Shown one piece after another: positions 9,798 to 21,735 of a DNA stretch of 64,000 bases. Both the position numbers and the translations under genes were made by a program. Every line of letters starts with the position of its first letter. The first letter of the stretch is position 1. A model generated the notes under the pieces. It was not told where the DNA came from, ran no database searches, and saw only the letters and a program-made list of their open reading frames with translations. Location: assembly GCA_026119935.1 (NCBI GenBank), contig JALRMH010000033.1, positions 62,001 to 126,000 of the forward strand, written 5' to 3'. The DNA is from Endothia cerciana. Its lineage: Eukaryota > Ascomycota > Sordariomycetes > Diaporthales > Cryphonectriaceae.

Positions 9798-11731
9798 ATG
9801 GACGGCCACGACGTCCTTACCACGCTGTGGTACCTCACCGAGGCGTGGTGGCTGCTTTGCGCGGTTGCGGTTGCGGTGTTCATCCATGTGAGTATATCAT
9901 GCCGCAGATTTCACACAGATTGCCAAGGCTTCATAAAACATCTAAGACGAATACGCAGCAATGGATCCGCGTTGAACAGCACCCTCTGTCCCGCCTCCCA
10001 GGGACTTGGATCTCGAAATGGAGCAGGATCCCAGTCTGGACAGAGCTGGTGAAGGGAACGCAGCCTGCGTACGTGCACTCGCTCTTCGAGAGATATGGTA
10101 CGTGGCGCCTAGAGCTTAGTCACAAAACGTCACCCGCGGTCTCAGGCCTTTCTCTGATCAGCATGCTTATTCCGCTCAGGGCCCGTGGTGAGGGTCGGTC
10201 CGAACCAGGTGTGCTTCTGGGATCTGGCCGCGCTGAACCAGATCTACAACGTCGAGGAGAAATTCGTCAAATCGTACCTGTACGAGGCGTTCATGGGGTC
10301 ATCTGCGCCCAACGTCTTCAGCACCGCAGAGGTCGACGTGCATCGGCGACACCGAAAGCTCTTGGAGCCGGTCCTGTCTGAGGGTGCCGTGATCCAGATG
10401 TACCCTTCGATAAACTCCAAGATTGAGCTAGCCATCCAGAGGATAGGGGAGGAGACAAGGAAAGAAGGCGCCTCTGATATATACAAGTGGTGGACTTTGA
10501 CGACGGCTGATATCTCCGGGGAGCTCACTCTCGGACAGTCCCTCGGAATTCTGGAAAATGGAAAGGTAAACCACAAAAGGCCCTGTATCCGACCCCGTGG
10601 AGGCGTCTATCTCCTCTGACAGCTTATTTCAGAAAGACGAATTCATCCAAGAGCTGCAAGACGGGTCCATCCTGACCATAGCCCGCATTATCCTCCCCTT
10701 CATCATCCCGATAGCTGAGTATATCTCGCTGGGACCGGTGACCAGGGCTTGCATGGCCAGGAAGAAGACCTTTCGACGCTCCGAGGAGATCCTTTCGAAA
10801 CAGAGAGACGCGGTCAAGGCCGACCCGGCGAACCTGCCGCCATCCCTCTTCGCGAGATTCCTCACCGAGCAGGACCGGGAAAACCTCGACCCGCTCGAGG
10901 TCGTGAGCAACGCGGTGACCTTCCTCGCTAACGGCACCGACACCACTGCCGGTACGCTCACGTACCTGGTCTGGTCCGTGTGTCGACACCCGGAGGTCAG
11001 GGTCCAGCTGTCGGAGGAGCTTGATGAGCTGCCGGATGGGTTCGATGATAGGCATCTCAAGAGGCTGAGCTACCTGGACCAGGTCATAGAGGAGACCCTG
11101 CGCCTATATCCTGCTGTTGCTGGCGGCCTTCTGAGGACTGTTCCTCCTGAGGGTGCCGAGATCACCGGGCACTGGATCCCTGGGGGCACGACAGTGAGCT
11201 GCCAGGCGTACAGCAGTGGGTGACCTTTCCCTACCCCAGAAATTCATTATCACGGCTCTTTCCCAAGAAGGCATCCAGCACCCACCTCACTCCTGGGAGA
11301 CCATGTGGCGCCTCTGGAGGCAGGTATCACGTGCTGACCGAGACACAAGTGCACCGCGACCCGAAGATCTTCCCAAACCCGTCCGTGTTCTACCCAGAGC
11401 GGTGGGCGGAACCGTCGACGGAGATGAGGATGGCGATGATGGCATGGGGCGGGGGTGCGCGAAGTAAGACCCCGGACCTTCCCTCCCTCCGGCTTCGAAG
11501 GGTCTATCTCCTCCCCGGTGTCTTGCTGACCGCCGATGTAATCAAACCACAGCCTGTCTTGGTATCCACCTGGCCCGTATGGAGCTCCGCCTGGGCGCAG
11601 CCCGCTTCTTCCGCGCCTTTCCGCAGGCCCGGATCTCGACCTCGGCCGGCATGTCCGACGGTGACATGGAGCCGGAGATGATCTCGTTCACGGCGCCAAG
11701 GGGCCACAGGTGTCTGATCGAGTGCAAGTGA
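9798..11731 (+). CDS. Cytochrome P450 monooxygenase (fungal microsomal type)
   Basis: 496-residue protein from six exons: 9798-9887, 9959-10097, 10180-10565, 10633-11215, 11350-11463, 11553-11731. It begins with a membrane anchor (WWLLCAVAVAVFIH) and a proline-rich hinge (HPLSRLPG). The I-helix oxygen-activation motif is ANGTDTTAG, the K-helix is EETLR, and the PERW motif is present. The heme loop is AWGGGARTCLG, assembled across the last intron, with the cysteine ligand intact but W where the FxxGxRxCxG consensus has F. Predicted to sit in the ER membrane and hydroxylate an unknown substrate. No synthase gene lies nearby, so a pathway cannot be named. The intron at 11216-11349 was placed so that QAYS continues as MHRDPKIFP. 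Confidence 0.9.
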
Positions 11732-14640
11732 GCCGAGATCGTGAAGGTAGATATGCCGGCGGCAGAGAGTCCGGCTCCACGCCGATCTCAATGTATACCT
11801 AAGCTGACCTTCAACAACACAGTGGTATTCGAGACGCGATCATACCTGAAGAACATTGCAAAAATACCGTCTGGGTTTTATGAGGACCAAAACTGAGTGC
11901 CCTCGGCTAGGGAACTGTTCTGCGTGACGATGTAACACTTTGGTAGAACGGAACTAAAAGTGAAATTTGCTAAAGATTGCATCTTTCATGGAGGCCTCTC
12001 TTTTGAGGCAGTTGATGTGCAGAACTGCCTCGGAAGCATGGATCTGGGACACTATCTCCTACCACATGCCGTCACATACAACCATGCTTAAGAAAAGAGA
12101 GGACAAGGCTACCCATAAGAGGAATTTTTAGAGGTGCCTAGAATGACAACCACACAATTTAGTGTCTGATAGGATCACAGGAGGGACACAGTAACGAGGA
12201 GAAGTCCTGTGCGTTGTGACCGAGTAGGTACGGGATATGTACTCTCGTGCGCGGTGTCCTGATACATGCGGCCATACCGAGCGGAAAACTTGGGATCCCG
12301 TCTGCTCTCCCCTAGTCAAGTGGGTGACCATTAGCGAATACCCGGTGTCGCATGTAGCTGTTTTTGTTTGTATGTTTTTGCTCCATCCGTGTAGTCCCAC
12401 TCGCAGTGTCACACAAGTCTGACCTGAATTGTATGGAGAGCAGGTGAGGGTGTCGGCTTGTGGTAGTCGCCTGGAGGGGATAGTGGCAAGACGACTGACG
12501 AACGACGGCAAGACATGATCACCGGGGGTTACACGCCGAGCTTTCTAGATGTACACACAAAGGAGTCTGACAGTCTTCGCGAAAGAAATGCCTGCGCTGT
12601 TCCAGGTTTGTGAGGGATGACTTCCTCGGGCGGATAGGCGACACGAGCCACCGCATCCTCTTGATTGGAAGACCTGAGGCTGTTCCATCCGCACGGCTTC
12701 CGCGCCTGGTGCTGGCAATAGACCGTGGCTATGGTGCAGCCGGACCGGAATGGGCGAATCCGCATCTCGGAGGCTCTTTTGCGACTATTGCCATATCGGA
12801 GGCCGGGACCACTGCCAGCCCTAACAAGATGGCTTGTTTTTTAAAGGGGGAGGGCGGGCGCAAGTGCCCGACCGGGTGTCGACATAAGCAGAGGTCAACC
12901 CACAAGTATCCAGGGTGGTTCGAGCGTCTGATAAGACCTCCCGGGGGCGGGCATGATCCGGGGCAACACCCCGTTCCCGGAGAAGCCTCGGGAGCAAGCG
13001 AGGGCTTTGGCCGCAAGGGCAGCTGCAGCCTGCAGGGGAGGTTCGTCCTCCCTTTTCTCCTGCAATATCGAAGAGACACCACCTGTATCAGCGGCTGCAG
13101 GGCACAGGAAAAGGTGGCTTTTTTTTGAGGGGGGGGTTTCTCGGCCATTCTTTTAACGAGTCCAACGCGGTGCGCTGTGCCTTGTTCAACCCCTCCCACC
13201 ACGGGCTCCTTGCGCTTGTAGACTTACCAGCAATGTCGAGTGGTAGATTTGCACCTGGAGCAGCTCGTGGCTCGTCAGATCTCAAATAGGAGGAGCCCAC
13301 TGACCGGGTACCGATTCGAAGGTGGGATAGAAAGAAGAAAAAACAGGGCTGGGTGGGATTTCCACCCCCCGACCCCAGATGGTGCAGCTGCAGGCGTACC
13401 GAAGCGGACGACTGGAAGCCACGAAAGGAGGCTTTTTGCCTTGCCTGCCTTCCCTTGCCGCTGTAGGCGCTCCCGTCGCTTGTGGGTGTAGGGCATGGCC
13501 CGAAACCTGGCGATCCAAGAGGCATGTTGTGTGTGTTCTCGTGAGAGGCTCTCTTCCCTCGCTTCGGTCTCCCCAAACGGCGGTGTGGCAGTGTAGAGAT
13601 GGAGGTACACACCCTTCCTTCCCTTGCCCATGGTTTGCATGAAGGGTGGCGCCCCAGGAGCGGACCGCGGGTCTACATAGTAACTATGGCAGTACTGCGG
13701 CAGGGGGTTGTGACATTGACGCCCAATCTGGCGAGCTCAGTAAAGCAGTGGCCAACACACCGCATCGAAAGCACATGGGACTTCAAGGATGGCGATAAAC
13801 TTATCCATGAAATTTCAAGCTGGTCCGTTCAGGGGGTTGCGGTTGAGCCTTGACGGCCGGTATCCAAAATAGAAGCAGGCACTTTACCCATCTCCCCCGC
13901 ATGCTCGGCTTGAATTGACCAATCCGGGGGGGTGTTCTCACGCCATCACGAGAAATTGCGACGGTGCCCCGCAGCGATGCGCCTTGCCAGGCAGCCAGAC
14001 AATAAGGAAGGTACTGTCTGGCTACCTCGTGGCATCTTGAAAGCAGGGCGAAAGATTACCGACTGTCGGGGCCGCTTCAGTACCGGCAGCATGTCAGGCG
14101 ACGAGGTCGAGCCGCCTGACGGGGCTCCCAACGGCTTCCCTCTTCCGTCATCTCACGGGTGATTATGAACGGATCCTCTAGTGGTGCTGGCAAGCCCATT
14201 CGTAAGCAGTAGCACCTCCCGATACCAGCCAGGCGCTACCCATGGGTCCAATCAACGGGGCCGCTTGTGTGGAAGGTGTCTCTGTTCCTAGCAACGGCAT
14301 CGCCCTAATGCCGGTTGCACATAACCCAAGGCCTGGCCCCCTTCGTGGGCACCGGCTGCATCGATCCATTCAAGTTGCTGTGCGACCATACACGCGAAAG
14401 GGTCCTGGAGATCGTTTCGACTCAGCCCTCTTCCATGCACGGACGGGGGTGCACGAGGCTGCTCCTTCTGTGCCTCCCGTCCCCAGGTTCGTCGATTTTG
14501 ATCAGATGGCGCAAGCTCATGCAACGGTCGGCAGGGACAATCGTTCTGGCCTGATTTTATGCCAACCAGGTGCAGTAACAGGACCTGCAGCCTTTTCACT
14601 GTCTGCGGCGGAGGCTACAAGGTGGTGGTGCCATAGTAAT

Positions 14641-14657
14641 ACCATAGGTACTATGGT
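14641..14657. promoter_or_regulatory. Inverted ACCATAG-GTA-CTATGGT site
   Basis: Seven-base inverted arms with a three-base spacer. The arms match those of the 16-base palindrome at 9534-9549. Function unknown. Confidence 0.25.
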
Positions 14658-16844
14658 AGCTGGGGACGGCAGCCTATGAGGTGATGGTGGTCCAGAGCAA
14701 CGTCAGAGTTGGGAGATGGGTGGCAATTGCTGCGTTCGTCACCGGGTGCGAGCGAAGCCTCTTTCGAGAAGATCTGCCCAAGATCTTCGTTTAAAGACCA
14801 AAAGCACCGGAGCCACCAACGTCGCCCGAGATCCGATAAGGAGCCAGCAGCCTCCTGCACGGTCTGCTCGACCCCCGCAGGCCGTGCGAGTAGATCCACC
14901 GACAGTCCCACAAGGCCTCGCACTGTGAAGGAAGCAGTGAGGCCCGGCGCTAGTAGCCAAGTGCACGATCGCCAGTGCCAGCCGCCACGTTTTGCACCTT
15001 GGTGTAGTAGCGTGCATTGGTGAACAGGTCATACAAAGACGGGGTTCAGAGAGGGAACGCCGGGATGCGGACGGCACCGGCCAATCACGGCTGATGCATG
15101 GCCGTGGTTCGCCACCAAGACTGGTCTGTCTGGTGCCCTCTCGGCGGATCTGCGCTGATGAATGGCCACTGTCTCGCAGCCATTCATGCGAGGGTAACCC
15201 CTCCTGCAGCACTGGCCTATCGTGACGGCGCAGTGTGCGCGCGCTGCGGTCCCCCTACATACTGTAGTGCTATGGTCAGAAGGATCAGGCAGCACTGTGT
15301 GCAGCTTGCTGGATATGTGGGGAGGGTGGCGAAGTGAGGGCGGGCTGGCCTGGCCGGAGCCGGGGAGGACCCAGCCGCCAGTGGCAGGTGATGCTTCAGA
15401 CCTCGACAAGGCCAGGGGCCACGAAGGGGCAGGCCGGCCAGGGCGGGCGGGTTTCAGCAAGCTCGAGGGCCCCTCCTCACAGCCCTCGGTGCCCTGGACC
15501 GCCAAGCCGGCGAATGACGACGCGGGAGACGTTTGAGCCTGGTCAGGCGCCTTCACTGGCCGCAGTGGGTGGTCCTCCACAGGCGGTCTCCAAATCTTAT
15601 CCAAGCTGAGATCAGGCACCGCAGGGGAAACGAAGAGGCCGGCGGCGGGAAGCCTCTGGGGCAACCCTTCTGCCCCTGCGCAAGCCTCGAGACCACTCTC
15701 GTGTTCGGTCATCCTGCAACAGGTTCGGGCCTGCACTTGACCGATGGCAATCATCTCATGTCCGGTCCAATCTGCGGTCCACCGGAGCCGAGAGACGGAG
15801 GATATACGTGGCTCGTGGGTTGATGTTCGTTGGCCTGCCAATCCAATTCGTCCGCCGTCCCGTCGTGACGAGCCCTCGAGAACCTCGCGGGCTCGCGGGC
15901 CATCTCGGGCAAGCGAAGTTGTTGAGGAGCAGCCCGTGAGAGGGCCGCCAAGGTTTCGATGTGTTCCAGAGATTGTTATGGGGGGTACAGTACTAGAACA
16001 AGCTCTGCCCTGTGGCGGCATTCCAGAAGATTTGGGCTTGACCTTTTCCAAACCGAGAGCAAGAGCAAGAGCATTGGCTGTGCCCAATAGGACGGAGATG
16101 AGGTGGAGGGGGGGTGTCGACACCTCATCCTCGGGGAATGGGCAGGAGGACAGTGTGGATATGATGATCGTCCGCCGACCGTCGTCCCATTGGGTGCATC
16201 GATGGGGGGGAAGGTGGGGGGATTCCCATGCCTGGGCCGTGTGTTGAGATGGGGGGGGGGGACCGGTCCGTGTGAGCCTGTTCTTCTGGGCACTGCGGCG
16301 CCCGCCTGCGGACACAGTCCGACGTGCACGGTGGCATGTTCCTTCCTGCCTGCCTCTCCCCAGTGCGTTTCCGCATGCGTGGCCATGCTGGGCCCATCCT
16401 GGCCTCATCCCGGTCTGAGACCCCGGCTGCTCCTGGGTGACCCCTGGGCGGCCCTAGGCCATACTGGGCCATGCTGGGCCCATCCCTGGTCGAGAGAGAC
16501 GACGGCGGGTCCCACCCTCCCAGGCCTCGTCCAACCAAGAAGAGAAGTCGCCCGTCCCGACACACACCCTTAACCGGCCAGGGCCACAGGCAGGACTCGC
16601 CCAGTACAGTACGTCCCAGCGGGCCCCCCCTCCACCTCTCTCCCACCTTCCCACCTGCCCGCTCCGCGCCTCTCTCTTCTACTTCTACCTTAGCCATCCC
16701 CGAACCCTATCGTCCGCTCCCCTATCCCATCCACCTGTCCTGCCCACCAACCACCAACCACCCTTCTTCCCGCTACAATATACTAGTACCGCCTCATCAC
16801 CCGACCCGGTACGGCACGACGACTTGACTCCTCACCTCATCTCA

Positions 16845-16874
16845 CCCATCCCATCCCATCCCATCCCATCCCAT
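16845..16874 (+). repeat. (CCCAT)n pentanucleotide array
   Basis: About six tandem copies of CCCAT/CCATC in the pyrimidine-rich region upstream of the 17181 gene, probably in its promoter or 5' leader. Confidence 0.85.
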
Positions 16875-17180
16875 CACATCACCATATACAATCACCTTCT
16901 CGACATCACCGTCACGACCAGGAAAACCCAAACCACCAAACGATCTCCCAACAGCCCAATCAACATACCGCCTAGCCGACCCTCCCGTCCTACGTTCCAC
17001 AACACAACCGAGGCCGGATTCCAGACCTGGCTGCTGCGACTCTGGATTTAATACCGCAAAAAAAACCGGCGTGACAGCAATCTCACCCTATCCCTCCTCT
17101 GGAGCCACGCACGCAACGACCCTTCCCTCCCCCCAGAGACCCAGTCACATCGGAGCGGCCACGGCGATTCACCAGCGATC

Positions 17181-17959
17181 ATGTCCCAATATTATCACTT
17201 CAACACCCATCAACAACACCCCACACAGGCCACCGCCTCGGGTCACCATGGTGGTCGGAACCGCCGGCAGCCGAGGCTGTCCGTCTCGCAAAACCAATCG
17301 CACAAGCAGTTCCGAGGCGTGCGAAGCATGAAGGAGCTGCCCACCGAGTCCCCCTCCGTCTCGAGCTTCCGCCGGACCTTTGAGCTCGGTCGGAGTTTCG
17401 ACCTGGACGACGACCTCGACTTCGTGCCCACCCTCATCACCGAGAGTGACGTGAGTCTCCTCCCCTGATCCGGATGATGCCTCGCCGCCCTGGCCCTGGC
17501 CCTGGCCCTACCTTGCCTTGCCTTGCCTTGCCTTGCCTTGCTTTGCCTTGCTTTGCCTTGCTTTGCCTTGCTTTGCCTTGCTTTGCCTCGCCTTTCCTTC
17601 TCCCCCTGACTTGTGTATCTGAGAAGCGCCCTGTGAGCTGACAAGTCTTGCACCTGAAGTTGGCCTACAGTGGCTCTGAGCGATCCTCCCTTGCGAGCAA
17701 CTCCCCGGCCGGCTCGCCCACTCAGCAACCACAGGTGGTGGCACCTTCGTATCAGCTCAACTCGAACTCCCCTGCCTTCATGCCATCCTACCAGTCCCAC
17801 CACTCAGGCCTGAAGCTTCATCAGCCCGCCGCCACCCGTGCCCGCAACGCCATCCCCATCATCAACCCTGCGAACGGCCAAGGCTTGACCATGCCTAGCC
17901 CACCACAGTCGGTCTCGCCCTCGGTCCGGATGCAGCATAGCCTTCGCCACAGGTGGTAG
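17181..17959 (+). CDS. Conserved fungal Ser/Gln-rich protein of unknown function
   Basis: 189 residues from two exons (17181-17450, 17660-17959). The N-terminus is rich in His, Gln and Arg. A central block of the pattern FRGVRSMKEL...SFRRTFELGRSFDLDDDLDF resembles what I recall from hypothetical proteins in other filamentous ascomycetes; the C-terminal half is low-complexity Ser, Pro and Gln (SSLASNSPAGSPTQQ). There is no signal peptide, membrane segment or known catalytic motif. The donor gtgagt is strong, but the acceptor (ctgaag) is weak and was chosen for frame. The long CT-rich leader and the large flanking non-coding DNA on both sides (5.4 and 3.8 kb) are typical of highly regulated fungal genes. 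I do not know its function. Confidence 0.75.
17511..17590 (+). repeat. CCTTG/CTTTG intronic minisatellite
   Basis: Six CCTTG pentamers lead into at least four copies of the decamer CTTTGCCTTG, all inside the 209-base intron of the 17181 gene. The tract is pyrimidine-rich and lies ahead of the acceptor, so copy number may affect splicing. Confidence 0.92.
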
Positions 17960-20900
17960 ACGGCGGGTCGCTTTGCCCCCCCGCCCCCTGTGTGTCTGGG
18001 ATGGCTTCGTCCCGGCCGTCTTCACCGAGGTGTCGAGGACTGTGGGTTCACCACGCCCAGTACTCTTCAGGCAGCTGTTTATCTTGGCGAGCACCGACCT
18101 TCAACAACAAGCAGGCATTTGATCTTCAATTTCACCCGTGGCAGGCATGGGGCGTGTCCTGAGCCGATTTGACCGTCGGCTCGCGCTATTCCATCACATC
18201 CTGTACAAAGAATTTCTTCCGACGTGTGTTTACCCGCTGAGGCGTGGAGCTGACGCTCCTGGCGACGTCTCGGATTTCGCGGATATACCATTTTTATTCT
18301 ACTGCTGCTTGTAATATGACAACGCAGGATCGGTGCTACGACTACGAAAGACGGGGCTGTTTTGATTTTCGACTGGGCGTTACTTTGTTTCCCCCTCCCG
18401 GATCTGCATACTCGACGACTATGATCATTTGGCATCGGTGTTTTCACGGCGGAGTTGGACGGGCCTATTCTGTCCACATTGGAACGGCAAGCGGCGATTT
18501 TCGCATGGTAAAACGGTCTACCTTGGGTCCCTCGAGTCTCGACGAGAGAAAAAAAAGATCTGCTTCAGCATTTAGAACAAAATATTCTACGGGTTGCGGC
18601 AGTCGTCACAGGCGGAGTTTCTTTGTATCAACAAGTCGGGGGTGTTTTTTTCATGCTTATATATGGGCTCATGGAAAAAACAGCAAGACCTGGAGCGATC
18701 AGGCGGGATGGCAAAGAACATTGTGGTTTACGCGTCATTGCAACCTACGAATCGGCAATGGCTTGGTTGGGCAAACGGGTTCCAGTGGAGTTGGTTCACT
18801 TTCTTGGGTCGCACATCTCTTCTTTTCTCCTGTAACATGGGCTGCGCTTTAACCCCATAATCTGCCGGCTTATCTCTGTCGAGGTTTCTCCTCCTCTCTC
18901 TCGCTATGTCAGGGTCTTCTGAAACGGGATGCATACTGAAAGGGGCGCGGAAATCCTGGCTTTATGTCTCGAAGAGGGAAACTGATGCATTTTTCTGGGT
19001 TTGGCTGGAGCGTTTTGGGGGGTGTTCATTGGGGTATTATACCCGGACGCGGGAGCGTGTGCTCGATATGTTCTGAGTCTTGAGAGCAGAATCGATAAAA
19101 GGGGCACACAAAAGGCCTACTTTCAAACGATCTTCTTGCATCTGTACGGTGTATTACGCTACCGAGTGACATATATGGGTTTAGCAAATGGTGACAAAGC
19201 GCGCAGGGTTTCCTTGACTCTCTGCTGTGTACGTCGGCAGAACCTAACTCATAGGGGCCCGGGTTGTATGTCCCTCCAGAGTCTCACGTCCCAGTTGGGA
19301 GACAGGCCAGGCACGAGCATTCGAGGCTTTGCTATCATCCCATCGCTGTCTGGTACAGGCCTTGAGTTGGTGGTGGCGGGACGTGGGGCAAACCCGCTGA
19401 GCAGTTAGCTGTCCTCCTCAAGCGCCGTAAGCCCCTCCTCTGTCCCGCCCCCCCCCCCCCCTCTCCCGAGATCTGGCAGCTGGTGGACCCGGGCGTCTCC
19501 TGCGGGCACGCTGCGGCCGTCCCACACGATCCCATCTCTGGAGAAGCTCCAGGCACAGGGATGACGAGCATACTCGGGGACGGGGCGGCGGCGTCGGCGT
19601 CGGCGTCCTCTGCTGTCGCGCCGGTGGCAGGGTTCCCGGATGCTGCGGCCCCCGGTTGGGGGGGGGGGGGGTCTGTATCTTCAGATGGATACACGTCAGA
19701 GCTCAAAGACCTCTGGTACTTCTGAGAGAACTAGGTGGTATGTTGCAAGATCATTCCGTTTGCCCTTCCCTTTGAAGGGCATTATCTCAAAATTGGCAGG
19801 TGAATGCAAGACCTTGATTGAGCCCGGAATACACAACAGGATACCCTTTTTTCTGGATCACGGGTCTGCGCTGATATGTCTATTGTCAGTCGAAGAGATT
19901 ACTTTGATCTGGCCTGCCTCTGGACAGATACAAGCGGCCTGATTTCCAGGAGTGCCGGTTGCGAATGTTCAGCCGGTTGTGGATGATGAGGAGCGCCCGT
20001 CCACGAAGCAGCCCTTGACGACCTCCTTACGTCTAACCTCCCCCAGCTTCCGCCCCTTGTCCCTCAACAGGCAAATCAAGACTTCTCAGCCTTCCCAACT
20101 GCCTTTGCCGACATTCCTACAGCCGTTCTTCCTGGCCATACAATGCATACTACTAGCGTGCTATTTTCTAGGCCCAACAGCAAAGCTCCTACGCTGTCCG
20201 TACCTGAGTACCTAAGTAGACCTCACGGTTTTGGAGCGCAGTACTTCAAGATCGAGAAGAGAGAGCTAATTCCTTCAGACTAGTGCAATTCTGTTGATAA
20301 ATACATCGTCATATATTTGTTATAAATGGGATCGTTAGTAACTGTCGCGTTTTTGCCAAAGATCCGCTCGCTTGTGAACCTAGAGAGTTTCCTTGATTGC
20401 ACCCTGAACATAACCTAGTCCACCTTGACCACCGCGCGACGTACAATATCAGGAGCTGTTGACCGAGATAGAACCTCTAGCAGGTTATGTCAACTGTAGT
20501 AGGCTGATTTGTACTTCTAGCGCATAAAAACCCTGAATGCACCTGCGTCTCCCGCTTGGAAGCATGAGGTACGTAGATTACTCCTGTCAATCTGGTCGTA
20601 GTCAAATGCTGTCGCTGCCATCCTTGTGCCTTTCAGAAGGCTCCCGGGCTGCCTTGATACAGAATAGGCATCGATGACCGTCTCACCTCCTACCTTATCC
20701 ACGCCGAGCACTCCTTGCTGGTTCTATGTAGATGGAGCTCACAAGGGTGAGCCTTTAAACCGACTGCGCAATATGGCTGACATTCTAGTAGGTCGAAGCG
20801 GTTATCCTTAGGTCCTACGAGGACGTTGGAGACTCTGGAGCCAAGCCTTCGCATGTCCTCCGGAGAGCTTTCGCGCAATGATGGAGGAGCAACTCCGTTC

Positions 20901-21735
20901 GGAATCAACTGGGCTTCGCCCCTCGCCCCCTGATTATTGGGAGACTGTGGGTCTGTATTGACACCATGACAGCAGCCGTGTTAAGCATTCAGCGAGGAAG
21001 GGGCCAAAGCCGCGCAAGGCTGGTATTTGCGGCGGACCTCTCACTGCCCTAGGGCAGTCCTGGATAGAGGTAAACTATATAAGATAGAGAAGTAGCCTGG
21101 TGTAAAGCTAGGTCACAAGTAGGGACCACCCGAGAAGGGAATAGCACGCTCCAATAAGATTTTGTCTTACTCCTGCCAACTGTATTTGCCCTCGGGACCT
21201 CGGGACAGACGTTATTACATGCAGATTTCGCTGCCTGAAGAGAGCTATCCTTTGAACCAACACAGCCCTCATGCCTGTGTCCTCGCGGGGAGAAGAGACT
21301 GCGTGCCCCCCCAGCCGGCCACCGTAGGTTCCACCCCTACATGGGTCTGGGAGAAATGCGAAGCCCAGCAGAGTCACATTGGCTCTCAAGCCAAAGCCCA
21401 GGATCCCACACCGGCTCGACGTTAGACTGACACACTATTGGTCGTGGTGTCGGACGAGTCCCGAGTTTTTGAGGATGACCCAAGGCGCTTGTGATTGGAC
21501 GGACATCCGGCTGAGAGTTGTAAATTGGTTCATCCGCATTCCCCATTGGGGAACATCTATATTATCCAGGTCGAGATACTGCCCGCCAGAGCCAAGTATG
21601 CGGGGAATATTAGAGCGGAAGGACTCCAACCAAAAACAGATACAAATATGCCCGGCCGACCCCTTCAAGAGCCCCAAACCCCCTTGCATATCCCAGTAAT
21701 CATCTCCAACTGATCCCAATTCCGAGCCTTTCGAT
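17960..21735. other. 3.8-kb interval without a supported gene
   Basis: Open frames such as 18244-18852 (+) and 19335-19706 (-) have no recognisable domain, start context or intron pattern. The first part is probably the 3' untranslated region of the 17181 gene. C- and G-runs occur at 19447-19460 and 19659-19670. A 16-base perfect palindrome, ACTGCCCTAGGGCAGT, lies at 21043-21058. From about 20200 to 21150 the DNA is more AT-rich. I found no transposase or reverse-transcriptase remnant. Confidence 0.5.
21043..21058. repeat. 16-base perfect palindrome
   Basis: ACTGCCCTAGGGCAGT equals its reverse complement. It lies about 680 bases upstream of the MFS gene. No function can be assigned. Confidence 0.4.

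Larger units (their letters stand above)
11732..17180. other. 5.4-kb GC-rich interval without a supported gene
   Basis: Many overlapping open frames occur on both strands, the longest at 15029-16408 (-). They are rich in Arg, Pro, Gly and Ser with no domain, which is what GC-rich non-coding DNA gives. Several G/C homopolymer runs occur (for example 13129-13137, 16251-16261). The last 600 bases are pyrimidine-rich and include a CCCAT array, probably promoter and leader of the gene at 17181. An inverted pair of ACCATAG half-sites is at 14641-14657. Confidence 0.5.

Noticed and set aside
15029..16408. 459-codon open frame on the minus strand
   Set aside because: Composition is Arg/Pro/Ser/Gly with no domain, many other frames in the same GC-rich DNA are also open, and there is no promoter or splice pattern. 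I treat it as chance.
18244..18852. 202-codon frame downstream of the 17181 gene
   Set aside because: Cys/Trp/Phe/Arg-rich translation without any pattern; probably 3' untranslated or intergenic DNA.
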